Below are positions 1 to 10,628 of a stretch of DNA of 64,000 nucleotides, in pieces. Numbering within the stretch: the first letter of the stretch is position 1; each line of letters begins with the position of its first letter. The stretch lies in contig NZ_CP154630.1 of the NCBI RefSeq assembly GCF_039555535.1, positions 3,795,001 through 3,859,000 of the forward strand. The letters are read 5' to 3'. The notes under the pieces were generated by a model that made no database searches, was not told where the DNA came from, and was given only the letters and a program-made list of their open reading frames with translations. This DNA is from Stenotrophomonas maltophilia. Its GTDB lineage: Bacteria > Pseudomonadota > Gammaproteobacteria > Xanthomonadales > Xanthomonadaceae. The position numbers and the translations under genes were made by a program.

Positions 1-1081
1 GATGCTGGTGGTCGGGCGCCGGGTCATTCCGTGGATCCTGGAACGCATCGCCGGTACCGGCTCGCGCGAACTGTTCACCCTGTCAGTGCTGGCGATCGCG
101 CTGGGCGTGGCATTCGGCTCGGCGATGCTGTTCGGTGTCTCGTTCGCACTGGGCGCGTTCTTCGCCGGCATGCTGCTCAACGAATCGGAGCTGAGCCACA
201 AGGCTGCGCACGATTCGCTGCCGCTGCGCGACGCGTTCGCGGTGCTGTTCTTCGTCTCCGTAGGCATGTTGTTCGACCCCAACATCCTCGTCCAGCACCC
301 CTGGCAGGTGCTGGCCACCGTGCTGATCATCATGTTTGGCAAGTCGGCCGCCGCGTTCTTCATCGTGCGTGCGTTCGGCCACCCGACCAGCACTGCGCTG
401 ACCATTTCGGCCAGCCTGGCGCAGATCGGCGAGTTCGCCTTCATCATCGCCGGTCTGGGCGTGGCGCTGCAGATCCTGCCGAAGGAAGGCCAGTCGCTGG
501 TGCTGGCTGGTGCGCTGGTGTCGATCATGCTCAATCCGCTGGTGTTCGGCCTGCTCGACCGTTGGCAGGCCAAGCAGGAACAGCAGCCGCAGCCGGCGGA
601 GCCAGAAGAGGCCATCGGTCCCTCGCGCGACCTGCGTGACCACGCCATCGTGATCGGCTACGGCCGGGTCGGCAGCGAACTGGCGCAGGTGCTGCGCGAT
701 CGCGGCGTGCCGGTGCTGGTGATCGATGACAACAAGGAACACGTCGAACAGGCGCACGCCAAGGGCCTGGCGGCGATCCGCGGCAGTGCCGCCGCCGACC
801 GGGTGCTGGCCGAAGCTCATCCGGAGCGCGCCAAGATCGCGGTGCTGGCGATTCCGCAGCCGCTGGAAGCCGGTGAGGCGCTGGCCAAGCTACGGGCGAT
901 CAACCCGGACCTGACCCTGCTGGCACGTGCGCACAGCGATGCCGAGGTGAAGCACCTGCTGGAACACGGTGCCGATGGCACGGTGATGGCCGAGCGCGAG
1001 CTGGCCTATTCGCTGGCGGAGATGATCATGTCGACGCCGCCGTACCGGAATCTGGGGCAGCACAGCATTCCGGTGGTGTGA
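1..1081 (+). CDS. ybaL: Kef/YbaL-type monovalent cation:proton antiporter, 3' part
   Basis: The 5' end lies outside the window; the reading frame is already open at base 2, and the first ATG there is not the real start. The visible 359 residues hold several hydrophobic helices (about residues 25-185) with small-residue-rich segments typical of the CPA2 exchanger core, then a soluble RCK_N (Rossmann) domain from about residue 212, with the nucleotide-binding motif GYGRVG near residue 218. CPA2 proteins with a C-terminal RCK domain (KefB, KefC, YbaL) move K+ or Na+ against H+ across the inner membrane and are gated by nucleotides or glutathione adducts. The RCK part ends soon after the domain, as in YbaL. 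YbaL versus KefB/C is a judgement from the tail; the substrate cannot be read from the sequence. Confidence 0.85.
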   Translation, partial: MLVVGRRVIPWILERIAGTGSRELFTLSVLAIALGVAFGSAMLFGVSFALGAFFAGMLLNESELSHKAAHDSLPLRDAFAVLFFVSVGMLFDPNILVQHPWQVLATVLIIMFGKSAAAFFIVRAFGHPTSTALTISASLAQIGEFAFIIAGLGVALQILPKEGQSLVLAGALVSIMLNPLVFGLLDRWQAKQEQQPQPAEPEEAIGPSRDLRDHAIVIGYGRVGSELAQVLRDRGVPVLVIDDNKEHVEQAHAKGLAAIRGSAAADRVLAEAHPERAKIAVLAIPQPLEAGEALAKLRAINPDLTLLARAHSDAEVKHLLEHGADGTVMAERELAYSLAEMIMSTPPYRNLGQHSIPVV

Positions 1082-1369
1082 GGGGTGTGGGTGCGGCAGG
1101 GCTTGCAGCCCTGCACCTGCCAAAGCAACGGCAAAAGCAAAAGCTGACTATCCGTGGGATGGCGGGGAGGGTCCGGTTGCAGGGGACGCCGTGAATCCGT
1201 CCATGGAGGCTCGGTCGCGCCATCCATGGCGCTCACGCCCCTGCAACCGGACCCACCCCGCCTTCGACGGTTCGCTGCTGCTGTTGGTGGGTGTCGACCT
1301 TGGTCGACACGGCGGCGTATGGGGTCAGATCCGTTTTCCGCAGGAAAACGGATCTGACCCCGGAAACAT
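1082..1369. repeat. Composite palindromic intergenic module, copy A
   Basis: No gene. Four stacked hairpins lie between the convergent ends of the antiporter gene and metY. (1) 1096-1114: 7-bp stem, arm GCAGGGC. (2) A long hairpin with arms at 1161-1185 and 1238-1262 (24 of 25 bp paired) around a 52-nt core at 1186-1237. (3) 1291-1310: GTGTCGACC, a TT loop, and its complement. (4) 1321-1361: a perfect 19-bp stem with a GCA triloop, beginning GGGGTCAGATCC. A purine-rich linker (1115-1157) joins 1 and 2. The same order 1-linker-2-3 returns near 58.13-58.43 kb; part 1-linker-2 returns inverted near 12.66-12.84 kb. Confidence 0.8.
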
Positions 1370-1404
1370 GAAAAATCCCCGGTCGACCCGCATCGACCGG
1401 GGAT
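1370..1404 (-). terminator. Intrinsic terminator of metY
   Basis: Read on the minus strand this is a perfect 12-bp stem (1375-1386 with 1093-type partner at 1393-1404, loop of 6 nt) followed by five T residues (plus-strand A run 1371-1375). It lies about 100 nt past the metY stop codon and is oriented for that gene. Confidence 0.75.
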
Positions 1405-1506
1405 CTGGATCGCCACGTTGCCACGCCTTGGAGAGGCAGCTCCACCGTAGCGCATTGCGCGATGGGTGGTGATCGCCTGTGGCGATGACGACCAAGCGTG
1501 TGGCTA

Positions 1507-2793
1507 TCAGGCGCCGGCCAGGGCCTGCTCAAGGTCCGCGCGCAGGTCGCCGATGTGCTCGATGCCGATCGACAGACGCACGGTGTCTTCGCTGACGCCG
1601 GCCTTGGCCAGTTCAGCTGCGTCCAACTGGCGATGGGTGGTGGACGCCGGATGGGTGGCCAGCGACTTGGCGTCTCCCAGGTTCACCAGCCGGGTGAACA
1701 GCTTCAACGCATCGAGGAAGCGTGCGCCGGCTTCGCGCCCACCCGGCAGGCCAAAGGTCAGCACGCCCGAGCCGTGGCCACCGAGGTAGCGCTGCGCGGC
1801 GGCATGCTCCGGGTCGTCGGCCAAACCAGCGTAACGCACCCACGCCACCTTGGCGTGCGCCTTCAGGAACTGCGCGACGGCCAGTGCGTTGGCGTTGATG
1901 CGCTCCATGCGCAGTGCCAGCGTCTCGATGCCCTGCAGGATCAGGAAGGCATTGAACGGCGACAGCGCCGCGCCGGTATTGCGCAGCGGCACTACGCGCG
2001 CGCGGCCGATGTAGGCGGCAGGCCCCAGGGCCTCGGTGTAGACCACGCCGTGGTAGCTGGGATCGGGCTGGTTGAGGCGGGCGAAGCGCTTCGGCTGCGC
2101 AGCCCAGTCGAAACGGCCAGAGTCGATGATCGCACCGCCCAGGCTGTTGCCGTGGCCGCCCAGGTACTTGGTCAGCGAATGCACCACGATGTCGGCTCCG
2201 TGCTCGAACGGGCGCAGCAGGAAGGGCGTGGCCACGGTGTTGTCGACGATCAGCGGCACGCCGGCCGCGTGAGCGACTTCGGCGATGGCGGCGATGTCGG
2301 TGACATTGCCGCGCGGGTTGCCGATCGATTCGACGAACACCGCCTTGGTTCGCTCGTCGATCAACGCGGCGAACGCGGCCGGATCGGCGGGGTCGGCGAA
2401 GCGCGCCTGGATGCCGTACTGCGGCAGCGTATGCGCCAGCAGGTTGAGGCTGCCGCCATACAGCGCGCTGGAGGCGACGATGTTGTCGCCGGCCTCGGCA
2501 ATGGTCTGGATGGCATAGGTGATCGCGGCCTGCCCCGAGGCCAGCGCCAGTGCGCCGATGCCACCTTCCAGGGCGGCCAGGCGCTGCTCCAGCACGTCGG
2601 TGGTGGGGTTCATGATGCGCGTGTAGATGTTGCCCGGCACCTTCAGGTCGAACAGGTCGGCGCCATGCTGGGTGTCATCGAAGGCGTACGCCACCGTCTG
2701 GTAGATCGGCACCGCCACCGCGCGGGTGGTCGGGTCGGGACGGTAGCCGCCATGCACGGCCAGGGTTTCCAGTTGCCACTGCGGGTCGCTCAT
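1507..2793 (-). CDS. metY: O-acetylhomoserine (thiol)-lyase / sulfhydrylase
   Basis: PLP enzyme of the Cys/Met metabolism family (428 aa). O-acetylhomoserine sulfhydrylase condenses O-acetylhomoserine with sulfide or methanethiol to give homocysteine or methionine in the cytoplasm. The family signature with the Schiff-base lysine is visible as SLTKYLGGHG (K209), and NIYTRIMNPTTDVLEQRLAA near residue 60 is typical of the MetY rather than the shorter MetB/MetC branch, as is the length of about 430 aa. I chose the ATG at 2793 because GGAG lies 9 nt upstream; an in-frame ATG at 2808 would overlap that Shine-Dalgarno. The gene stands alone, with its own terminator. Substrate preference (acetyl or succinyl ester) is inferred from family resemblance. 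Confidence 0.88.
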   Translation of the reverse strand: MSDPQWQLETLAVHGGYRPDPTTRAVAVPIYQTVAYAFDDTQHGADLFDLKVPGNIYTRIMNPTTDVLEQRLAALEGGIGALALASGQAAITYAIQTIAEAGDNIVASSALYGGSLNLLAHTLPQYGIQARFADPADPAAFAALIDERTKAVFVESIGNPRGNVTDIAAIAEVAHAAGVPLIVDNTVATPFLLRPFEHGADIVVHSLTKYLGGHGNSLGGAIIDSGRFDWAAQPKRFARLNQPDPSYHGVVYTEALGPAAYIGRARVVPLRNTGAALSPFNAFLILQGIETLALRMERINANALAVAQFLKAHAKVAWVRYAGLADDPEHAAAQRYLGGHGSGVLTFGLPGGREAGARFLDALKLFTRLVNLGDAKSLATHPASTTHRQLDAAELAKAGVSEDTVRLSIGIEHIGDLRADLEQALAGA

Positions 2794-2975
2794 TGCACCA
2801 GGCTCCATCCGGGGAAACCGCCACCATAGGCCAGCCGCAGCCTGGCACTGAGAGCCACTGGCGATGACGTGCGTACCGGCGGTTATCAGGTTGGCCGGGA
2901 TTCAGGCAGCCGTCATGAGCCGTTGCTAGGCTTCGCCGCCGGGCGCTCCTGCCCGGGCACGGAGGCCCCACGCGC

Positions 2976-3713
2976 ATGCAGCCATCCCCTTGGACACCCA
3001 CCACCAACGGCATGCCGACACCGGTCCTGCTGGTGGAGGACGATCGTCGCCTTGCCGAACTGGTCAGCGACTACCTGCACGAGCATGGCTTTGCCGTGCA
3101 GCATGTCGCCCGTGGCGACCAGGCCGGCGCCGCCTGCCGCCAGCATGCGCCGGAACTGGTGGTACTGGACCTGATGCTGCCCGGCCTCGGTGGCATCGAC
3201 GTGTGCCGGCAGATCCGCAGCTTCTCCGACGTGCCGATCCTGATGCTGACTGCCTGCGAGGACGACATCGAACAGGTGCTGGGCCTGGAATCGGGCGCCG
3301 ATGACTATGTGCACAAACCGATCGAGCCGCGCTTGCTGCTGGCCCGCCTGCGCGCGCTGCTGCGCCGCCGCCACGGCAGCAGCAACACCGGCACCCCCTG
3401 CCGGCTGATGCATGGTGAACTGCTGATCGACCGCATGCAGCGCGACGTACACCTGCACGGCCAGCCGGTCGAGCTGGGCACCACCGAATTCGAGATCCTG
3501 TGGTTGCTGGCCAGCCAGCCCGGGCAGATCCTCTCCCGCGACCAGATCCTGCAGGCGGTGCGCGGCATCGGCTTCGATGGCCTGGACCGCAGCGTCGATG
3601 TCAGCATCGGCAAGCTGCGCCGCAAACTCGGCGACGATGCGCGTGAACCGCGGCGCATCAAGACCGTGTGGGGCCGTGGCTACCAGTTCAATCCATCGGC
3701 CTGGTCGGCGTGA
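2976..3713 (+). CDS. rstA: OmpR-family response regulator, RstA-like
   Basis: 245 aa: receiver domain (about residues 13-125) with acidic residues in LLVEDD, phospho-acceptor D65 in VVLDLMLPG, then a winged-helix DNA-binding domain (about 145-240) ending in the usual RGYQF motif. GGAGG ten nt ahead of the ATG at 2976 supports this start; an internal ATG at 3012 is an alternative. The stop codon overlaps the GTG start of the sensor kinase (GTGA), so the two are translationally coupled. The assignment to RstA rests on the domain type, on the partner kinase and on a TACA-N6-TACA site (the RstA-box layout) found downstream ahead of the mipA/ompV gene; it is probable rather than certain. Confidence 0.85.
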   Translation: MQPSPWTPTTNGMPTPVLLVEDDRRLAELVSDYLHEHGFAVQHVARGDQAGAACRQHAPELVVLDLMLPGLGGIDVCRQIRSFSDVPILMLTACEDDIEQVLGLESGADDYVHKPIEPRLLLARLRALLRRRHGSSNTGTPCRLMHGELLIDRMQRDVHLHGQPVELGTTEFEILWLLASQPGQILSRDQILQAVRGIGFDGLDRSVDVSIGKLRRKLGDDAREPRRIKTVWGRGYQFNPSAWSA

Positions 3714-5008
3714 AGCGACTGTTCCTGTGGCTGTGGTTTATCACGGGTGCCTGCTTCCTGGTGTCGGTGTTCTTCCTCAACCACATCCTGGACGGCATCT
3801 ACACGCCTGTGCAGGATCGCGTGTTCGTCGAGCAGGTGCGCGGGCAGGTGTACGCCCTGCGCAGTGGCCTGGCCGGCCTGGACGCCGGCCAGCAGCGTGA
3901 GCGCCTGCAGCAGTGGCAGCCACACTACGGCATCGCTCTGACCCTGCTCGACAGCCCTCCCGCGCTCGCCCCCCAGGAACAGGCAGCCGTGAAGACCGAT
4001 GGCTTCATCGTGCGCGATCAATACCAGCAGGTCCTGCTGCCCATCGAAGGCATCGGAGGCCGGTGGCTGCACCTGCGCCTGCCTGGCGCGGTGCAGATGA
4101 CGACGTACATGACAATCGCGGCATACCTCAGCATCCTGCTGCTGGTCGGCGCCAGCCTGTACGCCTGGGTGCGCCTGCTCTGGCGCGATCTTGAAGCGCT
4201 GCGCCTGCACGCCGACCGCATCGGTGCCGGTGATCTGCAAGCGCGCGCACAGGTCTCGCCGCGCTCGCAGATCCGGGTCATCGTCGAACACTCCAACCGC
4301 ATGGCAGCGCGCGTGGCCGAACTGGTGCAGCGCCAACGCGACCTGACCCATGCGATCTCGCACGAACTGCGCACCCCGATCGCGCGCGTGGCCTTCGGCC
4401 TGGACCTGATGCAGGACAGCGATGATCGCGAACGTCGCGAGCGACTTGCGCAGGGACTCCACGGCGACCTGGCCGAACTCAACCGGCTGGTCAGCGAACT
4501 GCTGGCCTATGAGCGGCTGGAACACCCCAGCGAAAGCGAGCCGCTACAGCGCATCGAAGCCAACGACTGGCTGCAGGCCTGCCTGGCCGATGTGCGTCGT
4601 GACGCCGAACGCGCCAGCCTGGTGCTGCGCGTGCTGCGCGTGCTGCCCAGCGCGCTGCCGCGCGTGGACGCCGAGCCGCGCCTGCTGCAGCTGGCGTTGA
4701 GCAACCTGGTCGGCAACGCGCTGCGCCATGCACGTTCACAGGTCGAGGTCTCGCTGGTCGGCGTCGACGGCCGTGCCTGCCTGCGTGTGGATGACGACGG
4801 CCCCGGCATCGCCGAAGCCGATCGCGAGAAGGTGATGCGTCCATTCACCCGCCTGGACGACAGCCGCAGCCGCGATACCGGCGGCTTCGGCCTGGGCCTG
4901 GCCATCGTCAGCCGCATCGCCGCCCGCCACGGTGGTGAGCTGCGCATCAGCCGCGCCACGCTGGGCGGCGCTCGCCTGGAAATGCACTGGCCGCTGGCTG
5001 CCAGCTGA
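3710..5008 (+). CDS. rstB: Sensor histidine kinase, RstB-like
   Basis: 432 aa membrane kinase: TM1 at about residues 3-23, a periplasmic sensor segment of about 105 residues, TM2 near 135-155, a HAMP linker, a HisKA domain with H218 in ISHELRTP, and an HATPase domain with N box (LSNLVGNALRHA), G1 (DDDGPGIAEAD) and G2 (GFGLGLAIV). The GTG start at 3710 overlaps the stop of the regulator gene by four bases; a longer frame exists upstream, but TM1 begins right after this GTG. It phosphorylates the cognate RstA-like regulator; the signal is not evident from the sequence (Enterobacteria: RstAB lies under PhoPQ and acid/low Mg2+ control). Confidence 0.85.
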   Translation: MKRLFLWLWFITGACFLVSVFFLNHILDGIYTPVQDRVFVEQVRGQVYALRSGLAGLDAGQQRERLQQWQPHYGIALTLLDSPPALAPQEQAAVKTDGFIVRDQYQQVLLPIEGIGGRWLHLRLPGAVQMTTYMTIAAYLSILLLVGASLYAWVRLLWRDLEALRLHADRIGAGDLQARAQVSPRSQIRVIVEHSNRMAARVAELVQRQRDLTHAISHELRTPIARVAFGLDLMQDSDDRERRERLAQGLHGDLAELNRLVSELLAYERLEHPSESEPLQRIEANDWLQACLADVRRDAERASLVLRVLRVLPSALPRVDAEPRLLQLALSNLVGNALRHARSQVEVSLVGVDGRACLRVDDDGPGIAEADREKVMRPFTRLDDSRSRDTGGFGLGLAIVSRIAARHGGELRISRATLGGARLEMHWPLAAS

Positions 5009-5025
5009 ACGCCCGAGGGCGCGAT

Positions 5026-5039
5026 TACAGTTGATTACA
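5026..5039 (+). promoter_or_regulatory. RstA-box-like site ahead of mipA/ompV
   Basis: TACAGTTGATTACA, two TACA half-sites spaced by 6 nt. The published E. coli RstA box is TACATNTNGTTACA; 10 of its 12 defined positions match here. It lies 17 nt after the kinase stop codon and about 110 nt before the mipA/ompV start. Confidence 0.55.
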
Positions 5040-5148
5040 ACTCCCGCACAACTGCGGAGGGAACCGTCGCCGGCATATCGCCACGCTGGCGACCCTGCAG
5101 CGTACGCCGGATGCGCGTGCTGCTTTCCTCCCATTGCCGAGAGTTTCC

Positions 5149-5955
5149 ATGTCCCAGCGTCGCCGTTCCCGTTCCCCTGCCCTGCTCTGCCTGGCCGTGT
5201 TGCCGCTGTTCGCCGTACCGATCGCCCATGCCAGGGATGACCACTGGACCTTCGAAGTTGCCGCTGGCGGCGGCGTGACGCCGCGCTACAGCGGCAGCGA
5301 GGAGTATCGTGCGACGCCGTCGTTGTCCTTTGATGTCACCTCGCCGGGGGGATGGTTTCTGGGCACCAGTGGCATTGGCTGGGGCACCTCCATCGGCGAG
5401 CACACCCGCGTGCGTGCCTATGTCGGCGCCAGCGGCATCCGCAAGGAAAAGGACTCGCTGCTTGGCGGTTCGGACTTCCTGCGCGGCATGGGCGATATCG
5501 ATACCCGTCCCCTGGTCGGCGTCTCGGCTGGTTATACGCTGGGCGAAGCCGTGCTGAGCGGTTCCTGGCAGTTCACCCGCAAGGATGAGGACAAGGCCGA
5601 GAACGGCCTGGCCACCCAGCAGGTGCACCTGAACCTGACCATGCCGCTGTTCGACCTGGCCGGCGGTGTGGTCAGCGGCAGCGTCTCCACCGACTACGGC
5701 AACCGCGGCTACATGCAGACCTGGTACGGCGTCAGCCCGGAACAGGCGGCGCGTACCGGCTTTGCCGAACACAAGCCGAAGGCCGGCCTGTTCAGCGCCG
5801 GTGTCGGCCTGAAGTGGAGCCACCGCGTGGGCCGCAACGGCAACTGGTACATCTCGGCCGAAGGCACGCGCCTGCTCGGCGATGCCGCCGACAGCCCGAT
5901 CGTGCAGAAGCCCAACCAGTTCGGCTTGATGAGCGGTTACACGCACCGCTTCTGA
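5149..5955 (+). CDS. MipA/OmpV family outer-membrane protein
   Basis: 268 aa. A basic N-terminus and hydrophobic stretch ending in a cleavable signal (around VPIAHA, residues 22-29) precede alternating beta-strand sequence and a C-terminal aromatic residue (GYTHRF), as in beta-barrel outer-membrane proteins. The opening of the mature part (VAAGGGVTPRYSGSEEY) is characteristic of MipA/OmpV, a family linked to murein-synthesis scaffolding in E. coli (MipA) and to osmotic or antibiotic response elsewhere. The ATG at 5149 was chosen because GAGAG precedes it by 5 nt; a TTG at 5134 would also be in frame. It follows a two-component pair on the same strand, with an RstA-box-like site between, so it is a likely target of that pair. 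Confidence 0.87.
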   Translation: MSQRRRSRSPALLCLAVLPLFAVPIAHARDDHWTFEVAAGGGVTPRYSGSEEYRATPSLSFDVTSPGGWFLGTSGIGWGTSIGEHTRVRAYVGASGIRKEKDSLLGGSDFLRGMGDIDTRPLVGVSAGYTLGEAVLSGSWQFTRKDEDKAENGLATQQVHLNLTMPLFDLAGGVVSGSVSTDYGNRGYMQTWYGVSPEQAARTGFAEHKPKAGLFSAGVGLKWSHRVGRNGNWYISAEGTRLLGDAADSPIVQKPNQFGLMSGYTHRF

Positions 5956-5960
5956 GAAGT

Positions 5961-5984
5961 CGCCGGGCATGGCCCGGCGCTACC
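5961..5984. repeat. SMAG-type palindrome
   Basis: Perfect 8-bp stem (CGCCGGGC with GCCCGGCG) around an ATG loop, bounded on the right by CTAC: the Stenotrophomonas GTAG/CTAC palindrome type, in the 3' flank of the mipA/ompV gene. Confidence 0.7.
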
Positions 5985-5986
5985 GG

Positions 5987-6020
5987 AAAAAACGGGGCGC
6001 TACGATCAGGCAGCGCCCCG
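5987..6020 (-). terminator. Intrinsic terminator of clpB
   Basis: On the minus strand a perfect 9-bp GC-rich stem (6012-6020 with 5993-6001, 10-nt loop) is followed by six T residues (plus-strand A run 5987-5992). It lies 6 nt beyond the clpB stop codon. Confidence 0.88.
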
Positions 6021-6026
6021 CATGAT

Positions 6027-8612
<2,586 letters not shown>

Positions 8613-8662
8613 TGCGAATCCTCATCGGTCATCAGGGCCGGCCCGCGCCGGCGATGCTGGAA

Positions 8663-8690
8663 AGATGCGGTTGCCCCACCCAGTTTCAAG
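8663..8690 (-). promoter_or_regulatory. Sigma-32-type heat-shock promoter of clpB
   Basis: On the minus strand CTTGAAA (8684-8690), a 13-nt spacer and CCGCATCT (8663-8670). The E. coli RpoH consensus is CTTGAAA, 11-16 nt, CCCCATNT, so the -35 is perfect and the -10 differs at one defined position. The start of transcription would fall near 8655, leaving about 43 nt of leader before the clpB ATG. Confidence 0.75.
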
Positions 8691-8793
8691 GGTGGCTGCG
8701 ACTGCACCCCGAGGCCAGTCAGCCTGTGGCCAGCATGCCGGAACCGGTGTGGTCGGCGCGTTGATCCCGATCAGTTCCTCGTGGCGGACGGGC

Positions 8794-9615
8794 TCAGCGG
8801 GTGATCGCGCTGCGGATCGCGCGCAGCTGCTGCTTGACCGCCCGCGCCTGCGCCACGTCCATGCGCAGCAGCGCCTTCTGCCCGATCGAGCGCGACTGCA
8901 GGGCGGGATCGACAAAGCGATAGCGGCCACGCTCATCGCGCTGCAGCAGCGGTGCCTGGACCAGGTCCGGGGTATCCAGCAGATGGTCGATCACCGCGAC
9001 CAGGCGGTCGTTGAAGTAGCCTTCGGGCCGGCCCAGGTCGACGTAGGCCTGCTGGATCAGCGGATAGAAGCGTTTGTACGCGGTGGCCGTTGCCGCCGGG
9101 TCCAGCGCGGTGAAGGCCTGCACATAGGGCGCATAGCGCGCGGCGTTGCCGGCGGCGATGCGTTCGCCACCCTCGCCGGGCTCGACCTGCAGGTTGCCAG
9201 GCAACGGCCTCGCAGCCAGCGCGGTTGGGGGCACGCTGGGCTTGTCCAGGTTGTCGACCTGGGTGACCAGGCGCTGGATCAGGTGATCGCGCAGCAGCAG
9301 GGTCAGCGGGCCCTCGCCCTGGAACAGCTGGCTCAATGCGCCCCAGGCCGCGGTATCGCTGTCGGCCAGTTTCGGCAGCGCGGGATCGGCGGCGGCATCG
9401 GTGTCCAGCGGATGCCTGATGGCAGGTGGCGCCGGTGCGGTCTCTACGGCCGGCTTCGGTTGTGGCGGCGCACCAGCACTGGCGGGGGGTGATTGCACCG
9501 GCACCGGGACACCGTCCGCCAGGCTCTTCAGCTGATCGCGGAACAGCCAACCGCCCGCGCCACCGATCACCACCACGCCCAGCACCCAGGGCCAAACCGC
9601 TTTTCCACTCTGCAT
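8794..9615 (-). CDS. DUF3014 domain membrane-anchored protein
   Basis: 273 aa of unknown function. A short N-terminus is followed by one transmembrane helix (about residues 8-25, VWPWVLGVVVIGGAGGWLF), a Pro/Ala-rich linker (about 35-75), then an alpha-helical soluble domain matching what I know as DUF3014, a family of inner-membrane proteins with a periplasmic or cytoplasmic C-terminal domain in proteobacteria. The start at 9615 was picked because GAGG lies 10 nt upstream and the hydrophobic anchor begins just after; the much longer open frame above it (to 10377) has no sensible start and runs antisense through the neighbouring gst gene. About 180 nt separate it from clpB. Confidence 0.75.
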   Translation of the reverse strand: MQSGKAVWPWVLGVVVIGGAGGWLFRDQLKSLADGVPVPVQSPPASAGAPPQPKPAVETAPAPPAIRHPLDTDAAADPALPKLADSDTAAWGALSQLFQGEGPLTLLLRDHLIQRLVTQVDNLDKPSVPPTALAARPLPGNLQVEPGEGGERIAAGNAARYAPYVQAFTALDPAATATAYKRFYPLIQQAYVDLGRPEGYFNDRLVAVIDHLLDTPDLVQAPLLQRDERGRYRFVDPALQSRSIGQKALLRMDVAQARAVKQQLRAIRSAITR

Positions 9616-9785
9616 GATGCAGCACCTCGTTTCACACGCATGTAGAAGGTGTGACCCCGCCGATTCCAACGGGTTCCCCACCTGTTCCGCTGCCGTTCGG
9701 GTTCGGGCCTGCAGCAAAACCGCGCTCACGCCTGCTTTGCACGCTCCGCGCGAGGCTGTAGGTCTTGTCCTGTGGAGGCACTGCC

Positions 9786-10496
9786 ATGCAGTACGCGCTG
9801 TATTACTGGACCGGCATCCAGGGCCGTGGCGAGTTCGTGCGGCTGGCACTGGAAGATGCCGGCGCCGACTACATCGACATGGCGCGGGTGCACGGCGATG
9901 CAGTGATGCAGCCGCTCCTCGACGGTGGCAGCGAAGGCGCACAACCGTTCGCGCCACCGTTCCTGAAGGCGGGACGACAGGTGATCGCACAGGTCGCGGC
10001 CATCCTCGATTTCCTCGGTCCGACGCTGGACCTGGTGCCACAGGCGGCGTCGCGGCGGATGCAGGCGCTGCAACTGCAGCTGACCATCGCCGACCTGGTG
10101 GCCGAGGTGCATGACACCCATCATCCGATTGCCGCATCGAAGTACTACGAGGAGCAGAAGACCGAGGCCAAGGCGCGTGCAGTCTCGCTGCGCAGCGAAC
10201 GGCTGCCGAAGTACCTCGGCTACTTCGAGCAGGTGCTGACGGCCAATGGCGGTCGCCATGCACTGCGCGAGCATTCGTATGTGGACCTGTCGCTGTTCCA
10301 GCTGCTGAGCGGGCTGGACTACATGTTCCCGCGCCGCATGCAGGCACTCGGCCCCACCCTGCCGCTGCTGCGTGCACTGCAGGAGCGGGTGTCGAAGCGA
10401 CCGAACATCGCCGCCTACCTGGCCTCGGAGCGACGGCTGCCGTTCAACACCCAAGGCATCTTCCGCCACTACCCCGAGCTGGATGGAGCGCGCTGA
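9786..10496 (+). CDS. Glutathione S-transferase family protein
   Basis: 236 aa. The N-terminal thioredoxin-like half begins QYALYYWTGIQGRGEFVRLA, the pattern of GSTs of the sigma/prostaglandin-synthase-like branch: a tyrosine near residue 6-7 for glutathione activation and the GRGEFVRLAL helix. The C-terminal half is all alpha. Such enzymes conjugate glutathione to electrophiles or isomerise peroxides in the cytosol; the substrate is unknown. The ATG at 9786 has GGAGG 7 nt upstream; the longer frame from 9765 lacks a ribosome site. It is divergent from the DUF3014 gene and followed by SMAG repeats. Confidence 0.82.
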   Translation: MQYALYYWTGIQGRGEFVRLALEDAGADYIDMARVHGDAVMQPLLDGGSEGAQPFAPPFLKAGRQVIAQVAAILDFLGPTLDLVPQAASRRMQALQLQLTIADLVAEVHDTHHPIAASKYYEEQKTEAKARAVSLRSERLPKYLGYFEQVLTANGGRHALREHSYVDLSLFQLLSGLDYMFPRRMQALGPTLPLLRALQERVSKRPNIAAYLASERRLPFNTQGIFRHYPELDGAR

Positions 10497-10519
10497 TACC
10501 GCCGCCTGCAACTCCTGTT

Positions 10520-10624
10520 GTAGAGCCGAGCCATGCTCGGCTCAGAGCAGCCGAGCGCAGGCTCGGCTCTGCAACACATCGGAGGCGGAAAGAAAGCGGT
10601 AGCGCCGGGCCATGCCCGGCGCCC
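10520..10624. repeat. SMAG dimer plus single SMAG element
   Basis: Two facing palindromes: 10523-10543 (9-bp stem, CAT loop) and 10549-10568 (8-bp stem, GCAG loop), bounded by GTAG on the left. A third, GTAG followed by a 9-bp stem GCGCCGGGC/GCCCGGCGC, lies at 10599-10622. They fill the gap between the convergent gst and permease genes and may serve as mRNA 3' ends. Confidence 0.8.
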
Positions 10625-10628
10625 CCGG

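Noticed and set aside
2794..2975. A SAM or SAH riboswitch in front of metY
   Set aside because: The 5' leader is too short and no conserved core could be read.
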